From positions 1-26,644 of IMG/VR virus record IMGVR_UViG_3300017760_000066: a stretch of 26,644 nt of DNA. The stretch is one strand, 5' to 3'. Origin of the DNA: a virus. Positions within the stretch are counted from its first letter, which is position 1, and each line of letters opens with the position of its first letter. This document shows positions 19,079 to 26,644 of this stretch, piece by piece. A program made the translations under genes and the position numbers. The notes under the pieces were generated by a model that was not told where the DNA came from, made no database searches, and saw only the letters and a list, made by a program, of their open reading frames with translations.

Positions 19079-19655
19079 GATACACACTCACATTAAAAGC
19101 AACTGAAATTCTATCTTCATCAGAATTATTTTTAGTTACAGAGTGATTTAAGTGCGATGGAAATAATATCAAAAGACCTACCTGTGGTTGCATGTAGAAC
19201 CAGTCATGTAATGTAAGTTCGTCTTTAAATTTTTGAGAGTATGCTCCCAACAATCTAGATTGTGTAAAACTATTGGGAGATTCAAAAACAATATTACCAC
19301 TATCTTTCGGAACCTTTAACCATAAAACACCAGACAAATCACATCCAGGATGATTATGAGAGTGATTATAATCTCCGGGATTGTTAATATTAAACCACAT
19401 ACTAGTCATCTTCATAGACGAATTTTTACTAAAAATTTCTCTATTATTAAAATATTCTTGTAGATATGAATGTATTACTTTACTGATAGGATTATCAACA
19501 CCATGATAATCATCAAAGGATTGCCAACCACCGGCATTTGATTTCTTCACACCCTCACTTATTTTACTCTCTTGGCGTGCATATTGAACCAACTCATCAA
19601 TATTAGGTATATTGAGATGTATGGTATGAATTGGACATGGAAATGTTAAGAACAT
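19071..19655 (-). CDS. 2OG-Fe(II) oxygenase-like, PF13759/TIGR02466 type
   Basis: This 194-residue protein carries NHSHNHPGCDLSGVLWLKVP (H98-H102), SGNIVFESP, a distal H171 (LNHSV) and R182 (DRISVAFNV). These are the landmarks of the same family as the gene downstream. The two overlap, so they look like an old tandem duplication. The substrate is unknown; phage fibres are plausible because of the setting. Confidence 0.74.
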   Translation of the reverse strand: MFLTFPCPIHTIHLNIPNIDELVQYARQESKISEGVKKSNAGGWQSFDDYHGVDNPISKVIHSYLQEYFNNREIFSKNSSMKMTSMWFNINNPGDYNHSHNHPGCDLSGVLWLKVPKDSGNIVFESPNSFTQSRLLGAYSQKFKDELTLHDWFYMQPQVGLLILFPSHLNHSVTKNNSDEDRISVAFNVSVYHE

Positions 19656-20215
19656 AAGAAAGCACAGATAAATCTAAACTGACCAGGAGATGGAAACTCA
19701 TTGGTATGAAAATACTTACCATCAAATAGTAATATCTTTCCTGCCTTTGGTGTTACCTTTTTTACGATACCTAATTCTAGTCCATCTTCAACGGACAAAT
19801 ATGTGGGTCCAGTATCATATGTTTTATCAAATATGATCGTATCACCATCACAATCATTGAGATATATTATAACCACATAATGATTCTCAGTGTAATCTAC
19901 ATGTGGTTCAGAAAATGGAACTGGATGATGAATGGTTGCATTTACATTTGCTCGCATCATCTTGGTGATGTTGATACCATTCTCATATCCAAATCTCACT
20001 GCAATATCATTCCAGAAAGGAAAATATTCTGATGTCCTTGGGGTTTCATCTTCTAATTCAATTCTTGGCATCAATGTATGACTAAAAAATGGAAAGTTTT
20101 TGGTAGTATATGTCGGACGAAAATAAAAAGGAAAGTTTGCATTTGTAAGCACATGATGATTAATTTGTCTCATGACATCATCAGGTACAGCATTTTCTTT
20201 TTCAAAAAATATCAT
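19646..20215 (-). CDS. 2OG-Fe(II) oxygenase-like protein
   Basis: In 189 residues it shows H105-D107 (EPHVDYTENH), then YLNDCDGDTIIFD, KAGKILLFDG, distal H170 (KYFHTNEFP) and R181. This is the full HxD...H...R set of the double-stranded beta-helix dioxygenases. Overlaps of 10 and 4 bases link it to both neighbours in one transcript. Confidence 0.82.
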   Translation of the reverse strand: MIFFEKENAVPDDVMRQINHHVLTNANFPFYFRPTYTTKNFPFFSHTLMPRIELEDETPRTSEYFPFWNDIAVRFGYENGINITKMMRANVNATIHHPVPFSEPHVDYTENHYVVIIYLNDCDGDTIIFDKTYDTGPTYLSVEDGLELGIVKKVTPKAGKILLFDGKYFHTNEFPSPGQFRFICAFLCS

Positions 20216-20727
20216 GGATTATATTGTAATGCGATTGACAATCTACCAAAATCATTCATGAATGGTGTTGGTGGTAAAATCTTATGTGGCAATTTTCCAT
20301 TAAAAATAACAGCTCTGCCTGGTTTTGGTCTCACAGTTCTACCACTCTTAAACGTAGTTCCAGAACCCCAGTGCCATTTCCATATTGGATTGATATAAAA
20401 TATCACTGTGCTACCCCATTCATCAGTATGATATTCAAAATGTTCATGTGGTTTAATACAATTAACAGTAACCTTATACAAATTTACTGTATCTGGAATT
20501 CTTCTCTCCTTGACTCTCTTAGTCAAAAAACTGATCATGGGATCTTCATCCATGATTTCCCCAAGTTTAGGTTGTCTAATTAAATTGCCAAAAGACATCC
20601 TCTTAACTTTTTGTTTTTGTTTCTTATAGTCATCAATCTTATGCCAAACAAAATCATCACTACTCACGAAGTCATAAAGATTTTGATTCTCTCTATTACT
20701 TAATATGTTATCAATAACAGTAATCAT
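20212..20727 (-). CDS. 2OG-Fe(II) oxygenase-like protein
   Basis: The start at 20727 (MITVIDNILSNRENQNLYDF) forms an ATGA overlap with the upstream gene; 171 residues. H100-D102 (EYHTDEWGST), KPGRAVIFNG, H148 (LPHKILPP) and R162 (GRLSIALQY) give the HxD...H...R triad. It belongs to the general 2OG oxygenase fold but is not closely like its neighbours. Confidence 0.8.
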   Translation of the reverse strand: MITVIDNILSNRENQNLYDFVSSDDFVWHKIDDYKKQKQKVKRMSFGNLIRQPKLGEIMDEDPMISFLTKRVKERRIPDTVNLYKVTVNCIKPHEHFEYHTDEWGSTVIFYINPIWKWHWGSGTTFKSGRTVRPKPGRAVIFNGKLPHKILPPTPFMNDFGRLSIALQYNP

Positions 20728-21263
20728 AAGAAACTTAACCAACTAGAAGTAATATATTTGGTCTCAGTAGGTGAGACTAGTCCTTTGTGTGCATGTGTCC
20801 AGTCTGAGGGCCAGATAACAAGTTTTCCCTGTGTTGCTGTTATCTTTTGATCTTGATGAGCAAAGAAAGTTTCTCCACCATCATGAACTGTGTTCAAGTA
20901 AAACATCCACACCAACATTCTAGCACATGTTTTGAGAGATGACCTCTCACAATGCAATCCATGATATGCCTGATTAGCATTATAGCGTTTAAATGAAATA
21001 TTTTCAACCTGTCCATATCTACTCATAGTCTTTAAAAAAGGATATCTCTTTTCATACTCAACTAAACCCTCCTGCACTGCTTCAAGAAGAGGATTCATTT
21101 GATAGTATTCTGGGGTGAATAAGACCTCTGTACAATCTTTTACAGATGGATTTAACCCCCCAATTGTCTGACCCTGATGATGATATGCTTTATGTCTTTC
21201 AAATAATCTAATCAAATTTTCACAATCTGCTTGTGAAAGTGCATTATGTTTTTCAAAAATCAT
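20724..21263 (-). CDS. 2OG-Fe(II) oxygenase, prolyl 4-hydroxylase-like (copy 2)
   Basis: The protein (179 residues) parallels 15705-16268: H104-E106 (HGLHCERSS), ARMLVWMFYLN, DGGETFFAH, IWPSDWTHAH with H157/H159, and K169 (TKYITSSW). Both use Glu in HxE and Lys for 2OG. It directly follows the second glycine-rich protein, with an ATGA overlap, just as copy 1 follows the first. Confidence 0.83.
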   Translation of the reverse strand: MIFEKHNALSQADCENLIRLFERHKAYHHQGQTIGGLNPSVKDCTEVLFTPEYYQMNPLLEAVQEGLVEYEKRYPFLKTMSRYGQVENISFKRYNANQAYHGLHCERSSLKTCARMLVWMFYLNTVHDGGETFFAHQDQKITATQGKLVIWPSDWTHAHKGLVSPTETKYITSSWLSFL

Positions 21264-22138
21264 GCGGGTCCGTTAATATAAATTCTACCTGGCGATTGAA
21301 TATTACCCTGAGGGCCTCTTACTGGGTCACTAGGATTGCCAACAGTTCCTCTATTCCCACCTTGATTTTGAGGTGTTCCTACTGATGGGTGAATATATGT
21401 GCTTCCTCCACCGCCACCAGTAGCAGCAAGACAACAAATATCAGGACCACCTTGACCACCCCAATAACCAGAACCACCGCCAGATCCGCCACCGTGACCC
21501 TGACCAGGACCGCCTTGTAGGGGCCAAGATGTATATCCAGGACCACCACCAGAAGTGCTCTGATAACCACTACCAGGTTGTCCTGATGTACCACCACCAG
21601 CACCTGCTACCTGACCTCTACCACCATCATCATTTTCTGTCGCACCACCACCACCAGCAACGATTCTAGCATTTGCTTGTGACTTAGAGTTTACAAAAAT
21701 GCCATATGCTCCACCACCAGGTGCTGGACCAACAACACCGAAGTTTGTTGCTACTGTGAGAACATCACCTGCGGAACCAGAAAGATATCCACCACCAAAA
21801 CCACCTGCCGCAGCTGACGGATACTGGGGAGCCTGTTGTCCACCACCACCCCATGCCCTAATTCTGAGGTTAGTAAAATCACCCAGAGCAGTCATATTGA
21901 ACTGAGTTGCAGGAGTAGTCAGATTTAAAACGGATGAGTTGAAATCAATCTCACCAGGTCCAGAAACACCAGATGGAACAGTAAACACGCCAGGAGTTCC
22001 TGATGAAAATACTTCTCTCCACGTTCCACCATCTTTAATGTGAATAGTTGAAGAACTTCTCCATGTTCCACCATCTTTAATGTGGACTTCGGAAGATGTC
22101 CTCCAACTTCCACCATCTTTAACTGCGGTATCTGCCAT
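21260..22138 (-). CDS. Glycine-rich fibre/adhesin-like protein (copy 2)
   Basis: This 292-residue protein starts MADTAVKDGGSWRTSSEVHI with three copies of KDGG(S/T)WR, then a beta-rich part, and a glycine-rich second half with segments such as GGGGATENDDGGRG and GGSGGGSGYWGGQGG. Like copy 1 it resembles polyglycine-type receptor-binding proteins. The three repeats at the N-terminus could be an attachment to another virion part. Its stop overlaps the start of the oxygenase (ATGA). Confidence 0.75.
   Translation of the reverse strand: MADTAVKDGGSWRTSSEVHIKDGGTWRSSSTIHIKDGGTWREVFSSGTPGVFTVPSGVSGPGEIDFNSSVLNLTTPATQFNMTALGDFTNLRIRAWGGGGQQAPQYPSAAAGGFGGGYLSGSAGDVLTVATNFGVVGPAPGGGAYGIFVNSKSQANARIVAGGGGATENDDGGRGQVAGAGGGTSGQPGSGYQSTSGGGPGYTSWPLQGGPGQGHGGGSGGGSGYWGGQGGPDICCLAATGGGGGSTYIHPSVGTPQNQGGNRGTVGNPSDPVRGPQGNIQSPGRIYINGPA
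22016..22120 (-). repeat. Three 42-bp KDGG(S/T)WR coding repeats
   Basis: Units of 14 residues begin KDGGSWRTSSEVHI, KDGGTWRSSSTIHI and KDGGTWREV. The DNA is also near-identical (for example ccaccatctttaatgtg on the plus strand occurs in more than one unit). The pattern fits a virion-attachment or trimer motif in the first 45 residues. Confidence 0.85.
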
Positions 22139-22140
22139 AA

Positions 22141-22848
22141 TTAATAGAAATAAGGTGCGGAAGGTTCTTCGGGATAGAAATCTCTTGTGGCGATCTCTGC
22201 CCTAGTATATACTGAGATGTCAGAGATCGTGCCAGGAAGATCTCTTAATGTTTGACGATATGACTTCATTGCTGTGGAGATACCAACTCCACGTTCTGTG
22301 CCCTGAGTGATAATCCAATCAGTATTCTTCATCAACAAATCACGTGTCCCTCTCAGAACGTCCCATTTCTCAGCATTGAGATCATCAGTGTTATAACGAG
22401 TAATATCGTATGCTTTGGTCACAGTCAAAGCAGAATGATCATATACCCAGTCAGTATCTTCTTTCTGAACCTTTAATTGTACTGTATCTTCGTCAGAGAT
22501 AGTTGGTTCTTGAACAGCATATGTCTTCCAAGTAATAGTATACGTCTTATCATCACCACTCTTTGTCCATTCTGCAATAGGATTTTTAATATAAAACTCA
22601 GTATCGCTAGATGTTGGAACATCGTTCCAATTAGCGACATATCGCCACTCTTCATTGTGATAAAGATAGTCATCATCAACAAATGCACCATTATCATACA
22701 ACCAACGTGGATGTGTTCTGGTTGTGCCGTAATTAGTTACATATCTTTTTCTCTCCTGAGCAATATTCCACTCATCTGTTTTAGTGGGAACAGTATCAGG
22801 GAACCAATATCTCTTATCGGTATTTTCTACCCAACTTCCAGCAGTCAT
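22141..22848 (-). CDS. Tail fibre assembly chaperone-like protein
   Basis: In this protein of 235 residues the C-terminal 70 residues (VLRGTRDLLMKNTDWIITQG, then YRQTLRDLPGT) carry the pattern R-RxxLLxxTDW...YRQxLRDLP of phage tail-assembly chaperones (Phage_tail_APC type). The N-terminal 150 residues are aromatic and acidic and could contact the fibre. Its place between a fibre gene and a glycine-rich gene fits a role in folding or attachment of those fibres. Confidence 0.72.
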   Translation of the reverse strand: MTAGSWVENTDKRYWFPDTVPTKTDEWNIAQERKRYVTNYGTTRTHPRWLYDNGAFVDDDYLYHNEEWRYVANWNDVPTSSDTEFYIKNPIAEWTKSGDDKTYTITWKTYAVQEPTISDEDTVQLKVQKEDTDWVYDHSALTVTKAYDITRYNTDDLNAEKWDVLRGTRDLLMKNTDWIITQGTERGVGISTAMKSYRQTLRDLPGTISDISVYTRAEIATRDFYPEEPSAPYFY

Positions 22849-22860
22849 GCGTTAATTTCC

Positions 22861-24195
22861 TTAGTAGATGTAGTATATATCTCCGTCAGATCCACCAGAA
22901 GGTGATCCACCGGATTGAACAGTTCTTGCACCAATGGCATTTTGACCAACAGCAACGCCATTACAAGTAAGAATACCAGAAACAGCAATTCCGTTGCCAT
23001 CCATGGTGATGCCAACACCAACATTAATACCACCAGTGGCGGTTTCAAGTTTTTGTGATCCATTGTGGAACAGTTCTGCGGCACCATTGTGATTAAATTC
23101 TGCAATATGATTGCCACTTGTGCCACTTTGAATAACAAGTTTACTACCTGTCTCCATGCAGAGATTTAGATCACCTACGCCGTTATCATGAATATACGAG
23201 GCAGAACCATCGTGATAAATTACAAGATCAGAACCAATACCAGCAGTAATATATTCATTATCACCTACACTGAAACCATCAGCAGTTGCAATACCAGTAA
23301 TTTTTACACCACCTGCATCAGTTTCAAATTTCTGGTCACCAATTGAACCACTAGTGCCAGGATGATACAGTCTTACTTGACCATTATAGAACAATCCATA
23401 ATAATCAGCATTTTCGTCTAGGAAATAATAATTTCTACATCTAAAATCAAAAGCGGCGTTACTAGCCTCAGTATTATGAATTCTTAACTCCCCAGAGTTT
23501 CCTCCAATCGTAGATTTATCAGATGCAGTAACATTAATCTCAATAGATCCACCAGAAGCAGGATAATTACTTGGCCCGAAGATTAATTTATCACCCTGAG
23601 TGCCGAAGACGATATCGCCCTCCATATCAATATTATTGTTAAATGTAGAAACACCAGCAACAACTAAACTGTTAGTTCTGACATCATCAGTTGCAGCAAT
23701 ACCAGTGAGGTTTGCACCAGAACCACTGAAACTGATGGCAGTGATAATACCAGAGGCATTAAGTCCAACAGCAGTTGCACCAATACCTAAGGCAGATGAA
23801 ATACCAGAGACAGTGGCAAATCCTGCGGTGGCAGTATTACTTACCGTCGCATTGAGACTGCCTGTGATACCAAGATCACCAGAGATAGTAACGTTACCTC
23901 TAATTGTAGCATCTCCGTCACCAGTGATGACATCTTCCCTTTTAAAATTCTCAAAGGTAACAAATTCAATAATATCACCATCATTAGCAGGAGAAAGAAG
24001 AGTTACAGTAACACCATCTAATGCTCTAAAATCTCGTCCACCTGATAATTTAATACCATTTCGATATACATCAAGAGCATTGATTGAGTACCCTCCACCA
24101 ACACTAAAATTAATCTGCCCGCCAGCAGCTGTTGTTGATAGTCTTTGGTTATTCTGGGTTCCAGTAAAACTAGCTTCTTGTCCTAGGTATCCCAT
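22861..24195 (-). CDS. Tail fibre-like virion protein (444 aa)
   Basis: It starts MGYLGQEASFTGTQNNQRLS, a beginning often seen in cyanophage fibres. The first 90 residues form a beta domain (SINALDVYRNGIKLSGGRDF), then fibre repeats (FSGSGANLTGI, SLVVAGVSTFNNNIDMEGDI) and a C-terminal beta region (LVIYHDGSASYIHDNGVGDL). A late box lies 21 bases upstream, and the gene heads an operon running to 18449 with the chaperone, the second glycine-rich protein and five oxygenases. Confidence 0.78.
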   Translation of the reverse strand: MGYLGQEASFTGTQNNQRLSTTAAGGQINFSVGGGYSINALDVYRNGIKLSGGRDFRALDGVTVTLLSPANDGDIIEFVTFENFKREDVITGDGDATIRGNVTISGDLGITGSLNATVSNTATAGFATVSGISSALGIGATAVGLNASGIITAISFSGSGANLTGIAATDDVRTNSLVVAGVSTFNNNIDMEGDIVFGTQGDKLIFGPSNYPASGGSIEINVTASDKSTIGGNSGELRIHNTEASNAAFDFRCRNYYFLDENADYYGLFYNGQVRLYHPGTSGSIGDQKFETDAGGVKITGIATADGFSVGDNEYITAGIGSDLVIYHDGSASYIHDNGVGDLNLCMETGSKLVIQSGTSGNHIAEFNHNGAAELFHNGSQKLETATGGINVGVGITMDGNGIAVSGILTCNGVAVGQNAIGARTVQSGGSPSGGSDGDIYYIY

Positions 24196-24215
24196 TTCTA
24201 TGATAACTTTTTAGT

Positions 24216-24223
24216 TATTTATC
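24216..24223 (-). promoter_or_regulatory. T4-type late promoter GATAAATA
   Basis: GATAAATA on the minus strand, 21 bases before the ATG at 24195, followed by ACTAAAAA. The stop TGA of the upstream oxygenase is part of TGATAAATAA. Confidence 0.75.
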
Positions 24224-24845
24224 ATCTTGCGCGGTCCCATGCACAGTGAGCGTACATGCCGTCAGCAAGAACGTAATGAAAAAATATTTGATGATAATAA
24301 GTATCATCATTTCTTTTTAGTCTTCTAAAAATTTTATTATGTCTAGATTGTAGAGGCTCTCTCCAATGTGTATGCTCACACCCTTTATATATTAAACCAT
24401 CACCAGGATCTAATTCTGCTTCATTTTCTACCCCATCAACAGATTCAATTTTGAATGGCCAATAGTAATCAAGATTACTACTAACATGCACACTAACAGA
24501 AATTTCACATGCAGGACGGTCTCTATGCCTTTCTAATTCTTGTCCTGGAAAATAAAATCTATCGTAGTAATATGTATTGTATAACTTTCTACCAATAATT
24601 TTTTCTAATTTAAAACGAATGCCAGTATGTGCATCACGATATTTTGGATACCAGTAACGTGCAAGAGATCCAGAAACTTGTCCCTCTTCTTCTATATGTA
24701 CAAACTGAGAGAGATCACCAAAATAATTTAGTTGCCCTCTGATAGCAGGAACTTCATTATACAATTCTTCTGGATTCCATAAATCTCTTACGACTAAGAA
24801 TCCATGCTTATCAAAAGCTTCGTTGCGAGTCCATGATTCTGTCAT
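24222..24845 (-). CDS. 2OG-Fe(II) oxygenase-like protein (207 aa)
   Basis: H107-R-D109 (LERHRDRPACE) is followed by SVSVHVSSN, ELDPGDGLIYKGCEHTHW (distal H158 or H160) and R162. The pattern fits a phytanoyl-CoA hydroxylase-like or related dioxygenase, with the N-terminal segment KHGFLVVRDLWNPEEL typical of that group. Four bases separate it from the upstream gene. It may act on the fibre proteins in the same region, but substrates cannot be inferred from the sequence. Confidence 0.8.
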   Translation of the reverse strand: MTESWTRNEAFDKHGFLVVRDLWNPEELYNEVPAIRGQLNYFGDLSQFVHIEEEGQVSGSLARYWYPKYRDAHTGIRFKLEKIIGRKLYNTYYYDRFYFPGQELERHRDRPACEISVSVHVSSNLDYYWPFKIESVDGVENEAELDPGDGLIYKGCEHTHWREPLQSRHNKIFRRLKRNDDTYYHQIFFHYVLADGMYAHCAWDRAR

Positions 24846-24848
24846 AAT

Positions 24849-25469
24849 TTATCTCCAACGAGGTCCTACGACCCACCCAACAATAGATTTACGAGTTCCT
24901 TTTGTTACTTTAAGAACTCGATGTTGTGTGCGAGAGTCAAACAATACAATCGTACCACGTTGACGTGGTGCAAAATATGGTGAACCTTCTTCACTCAGCA
25001 ATTGAAGATTGCCACCTTCATAGTCATCAGGGTCAGAAAGTTGTAGAACAAAAGATAGTTTACGAACAAGTTCAATATTCTCATTCACAAAATCTTGGTG
25101 CAAACCATCATCACGGTTACCATTGCTTACAGGTTTATATTGTGTTGCTAATCCTGCATCATTGTGCCATCCATAAAATTGACCTTCATCATAACGAGTA
25201 TATTGCATTGATTCGCCATCAATACACCTCAAATCATACAAAAAATTTTCACGATTGGCGCGTTGAATATAATGCCACAAGAAACCACCAACCCAATGAT
25301 TAGTGGGAACCCATGCATTCTTAGAATTTCTTTTATCTTTATTCAATGCATCTCCATGAAGTTTGGAATCTGCCATCTGAGGATCAAAATTTTCTCTGAG
25401 ATCTCTCTCAATAATTTCAACCACGTCTGTTGGAACATTAGTATAATGCCAAAGAGCTTGATATGCCAT
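24849..25469 (-). CDS. PKHD-type 2OG-Fe(II) hydroxylase-like protein (206 aa)
   Basis: H102-D104 (FYGWHNDAG), the segment KLSFVLQLSDPDDYEGGNLQ, H183 (TQHRVLKV) and R193 (GTRKSIVGWV) match the PKHD/PiuC-like group of hydroxylases. The 2OG-binding R is followed by KSIVGW as expected. It is the first oxygenase after the gene at 25497 and forms a pair with 24222. Cytoplasmic; no signal peptide. Confidence 0.83.
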   Translation of the reverse strand: MAYQALWHYTNVPTDVVEIIERDLRENFDPQMADSKLHGDALNKDKRNSKNAWVPTNHWVGGFLWHYIQRANRENFLYDLRCIDGESMQYTRYDEGQFYGWHNDAGLATQYKPVSNGNRDDGLHQDFVNENIELVRKLSFVLQLSDPDDYEGGNLQLLSEEGSPYFAPRQRGTIVLFDSRTQHRVLKVTKGTRKSIVGWVVGPRWR

Positions 25470-25496
25470 TTTTTATTTAAGCGTTACAGTAGACTA

Positions 25497-26465
25497 TCAC
25501 AATTTCGAGAAAAAATCAACTATCTCTCTCGATGGTGTACATTCAAATTGTTCGATTTTCTCTTTCAAAGAATGAAAACAATCATCTGATCTAATATTAT
25601 ACTCTGGAATCTTATAATCAATTTCCTCAACTCTTTCATTTAGAGATCTCAATTTTTGATATAAGTCCCAAGGTTTCTCCACCAAGTCTAGCGACAAAAA
25701 TTGATATGTCAAATATTTTTTCTCATCACTTAACATATTATCAGAGTAAATCTCTTCAAGGTATTTCATACCACGATTCCACTCGCCACTTTTATCCTGA
25801 GGAGAATAATGTTTATGAACATCTTGTTCAATTAACTCAGGACACTTTGTATGAATTTTACTTTCATCATAAAACTTGGTCTTTGTACCACACCAAGTAG
25901 CATATAGCACAGTGCTACAAAATAATGGACAATATACAGTTTTTGCCTTTCGCATCAATCTAATCATTTGATCTCCCCATCGATCATCATGTTGTGTTGT
26001 GGCAACTGTATATAAATTTTTAGGGATTATATCCTGCCAAATTTTTAAATCGGGTGGAAAGGATATGTAATAAGTATCTTCATCAAATTCATATTCCTTC
26101 AAAGCATCTATAATTTTATGCTTCTTAGTTTCATCAAGAAGTGTGCTCCAATCAGTTCTTGGAAGGAACACCATATCAACCTTTTCACTCTCATTATATG
26201 TTGTGGTGCTCAGTGCATCTCCATAAACAAATGGAGCACAACCAAACACAGCATCATCAGGAATTTTCTTAATTACCTGATTTTGCCAAAAATATTTGGG
26301 TGGGTTATTTAATATGTAATCATAATCCCAGTCTTGAAAGAAATTTTCTTTTGCAAGTCCTGGTGATACTTCATAATCTAAAATCCCACTTATTCCGGTC
26401 CAAGCATCTAAGTAGAGCTTCTGACCGTAAGCAGGATGAGATGTAATAAAAGATTGTTGTTTCAT
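25497..26465 (-). CDS. Possible glycosyltransferase-like protein B (322 aa)
   Basis: The protein starts MKQQSFITSHPAYGQKLYLD. CAPFVYGDALS near 116, VFLPRTDW near 138 and CPLFCSTVLYATWCGTKTKF near 199 align by eye with protein A at 14306-15301, so they are paralogues. No known motif decides the activity. It sits upstream of two oxygenases, away from the Kdo cassette. A second copy beside fibre genes is compatible with modification of virion or cell-surface glycans, but no specific claim is made. Confidence 0.6.
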   Translation of the reverse strand: MKQQSFITSHPAYGQKLYLDAWTGISGILDYEVSPGLAKENFFQDWDYDYILNNPPKYFWQNQVIKKIPDDAVFGCAPFVYGDALSTTTYNESEKVDMVFLPRTDWSTLLDETKKHKIIDALKEYEFDEDTYYISFPPDLKIWQDIIPKNLYTVATTQHDDRWGDQMIRLMRKAKTVYCPLFCSTVLYATWCGTKTKFYDESKIHTKCPELIEQDVHKHYSPQDKSGEWNRGMKYLEEIYSDNMLSDEKKYLTYQFLSLDLVEKPWDLYQKLRSLNERVEEIDYKIPEYNIRSDDCFHSLKEKIEQFECTPSREIVDFFSKL

Positions 26466-26481
26466 AACAAAAAATAATTAA

Positions 26482-26644
26482 TTAACCGCCGTCTGCTTCT
26501 GCCTCGGCTTGTGTTCTAGTTGGTGCAATATAATTGTCGGAAGTGTCGTCATTGTCGCCTGTTGGAACCATAAATGTGTCTGCTACATCCCATGAAGTGC
26601 TACTTTCATTCCACGTATAATGTTTACGTGTTGTTTGAATACCA
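26482..26644 (-). CDS. C-terminal end of an unknown, probably virion, protein
   Basis: An open frame enters at the right edge and ends with TAA at 26484-26482. The visible 53 residues include KHYTWNESSTSWDVADTFMV and end EAEADGG. Acidic, Thr/Ser-rich and aromatic, it resembles virion or fibre-associated proteins such as the chaperone-like gene at 22141, but it cannot be identified. The start lies outside the window. The 16 bases to the next ATG have no clear SD. Confidence 0.6.
   Translation of the reverse strand, partial: GIQTTRKHYTWNESSTSWDVADTFMVPTGDNDDTSDNYIAPTRTQAEAEADGG

Noticed and set aside
25474-25481. CTTAAATA as a late promoter before the PKHD-like gene
   Set aside because: It lies only about five bases from the ATG, whereas the other late boxes are 21-22 bases away, so it could not give a translatable mRNA with a ribosome site.
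1-26644. tRNA genes, CRISPR arrays, insertion sequences, att sites
   Set aside because: No cloverleaf pattern, regularly spaced repeats, transposase motif or terminal inverted repeats were seen by eye. A tRNA scan would be needed to exclude a divergent tRNA.

Overview
The window looks like a piece of a marine T4-like myovirus genome of the cyanophage type (Prochlorococcus/Synechococcus myoviruses, Kyanoviridae-like). The evidence is baseplate wedge genes gp6 and gp25 at the left edge, many short proteins of cyanophage type, a large tail-fibre/adhesin region, and AT-rich DNA with genes packed at ATGA/TAATG overlaps. Every supported gene lies on the minus strand, so transcription runs from high to low coordinates. 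Names were assigned by reading motifs; no database search was possible.

Layout. 1-1474: gp6 (partial), gp25 and two conserved companions. 1476-2832: a GT-A-like glycosyltransferase, a small protein and a mannose-6-phosphate-isomerase-type cupin. 2833-3516: two small intergenic regions holding two consensus sigma70-type promoters, a palindrome at a predicted transcription start, and a cluster of three DnaA-box-like sites beside AT-rich DNA. 3517-7693: a dense nest of about 20 small genes, including one HExxH metallopeptidase. 7686-10532: an SF2 helicase, a possible degenerate PD-(D/E)XK protein and a KxDG nucleotidyltransferase/ligase-like protein. 10647-11315: four more small genes. 11374-26644: tail fibre/adhesin genes, eight 2-oxoglutarate/Fe(II) oxygenase-like genes, a Kdo-sugar cassette (SIS isomerase, HAD phosphatase, KdsB) and two related proteins of uncertain function.

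Regulation. Eight minus-strand promoters have TTGACA-like boxes exactly 17 bp from a -10 box. Two of them place the predicted start on the A of the ATG (leaderless). Three fibre genes are each preceded by GATAAATA, a T4-type late box, and in each case the preceding gene's TGA stop lies inside it (TGATAAATAA). The Kdo cassette has its own TTGACA-N17-TATACT promoter although it lies between late fibre operons, which suggests it is expressed earlier than the virion genes around it.

Biological idea. The most notable feature is the physical pairing of glycine-rich adhesin-like proteins with prolyl-4-hydroxylase-like oxygenases. It occurs twice (17111 to 15705 and 22138 to 20724), inside a group of eight diverse oxygenases interleaved with fibre genes. 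It could be a phage-encoded fibre-modification system. This is an inference from gene order and motifs, not a demonstrated function.
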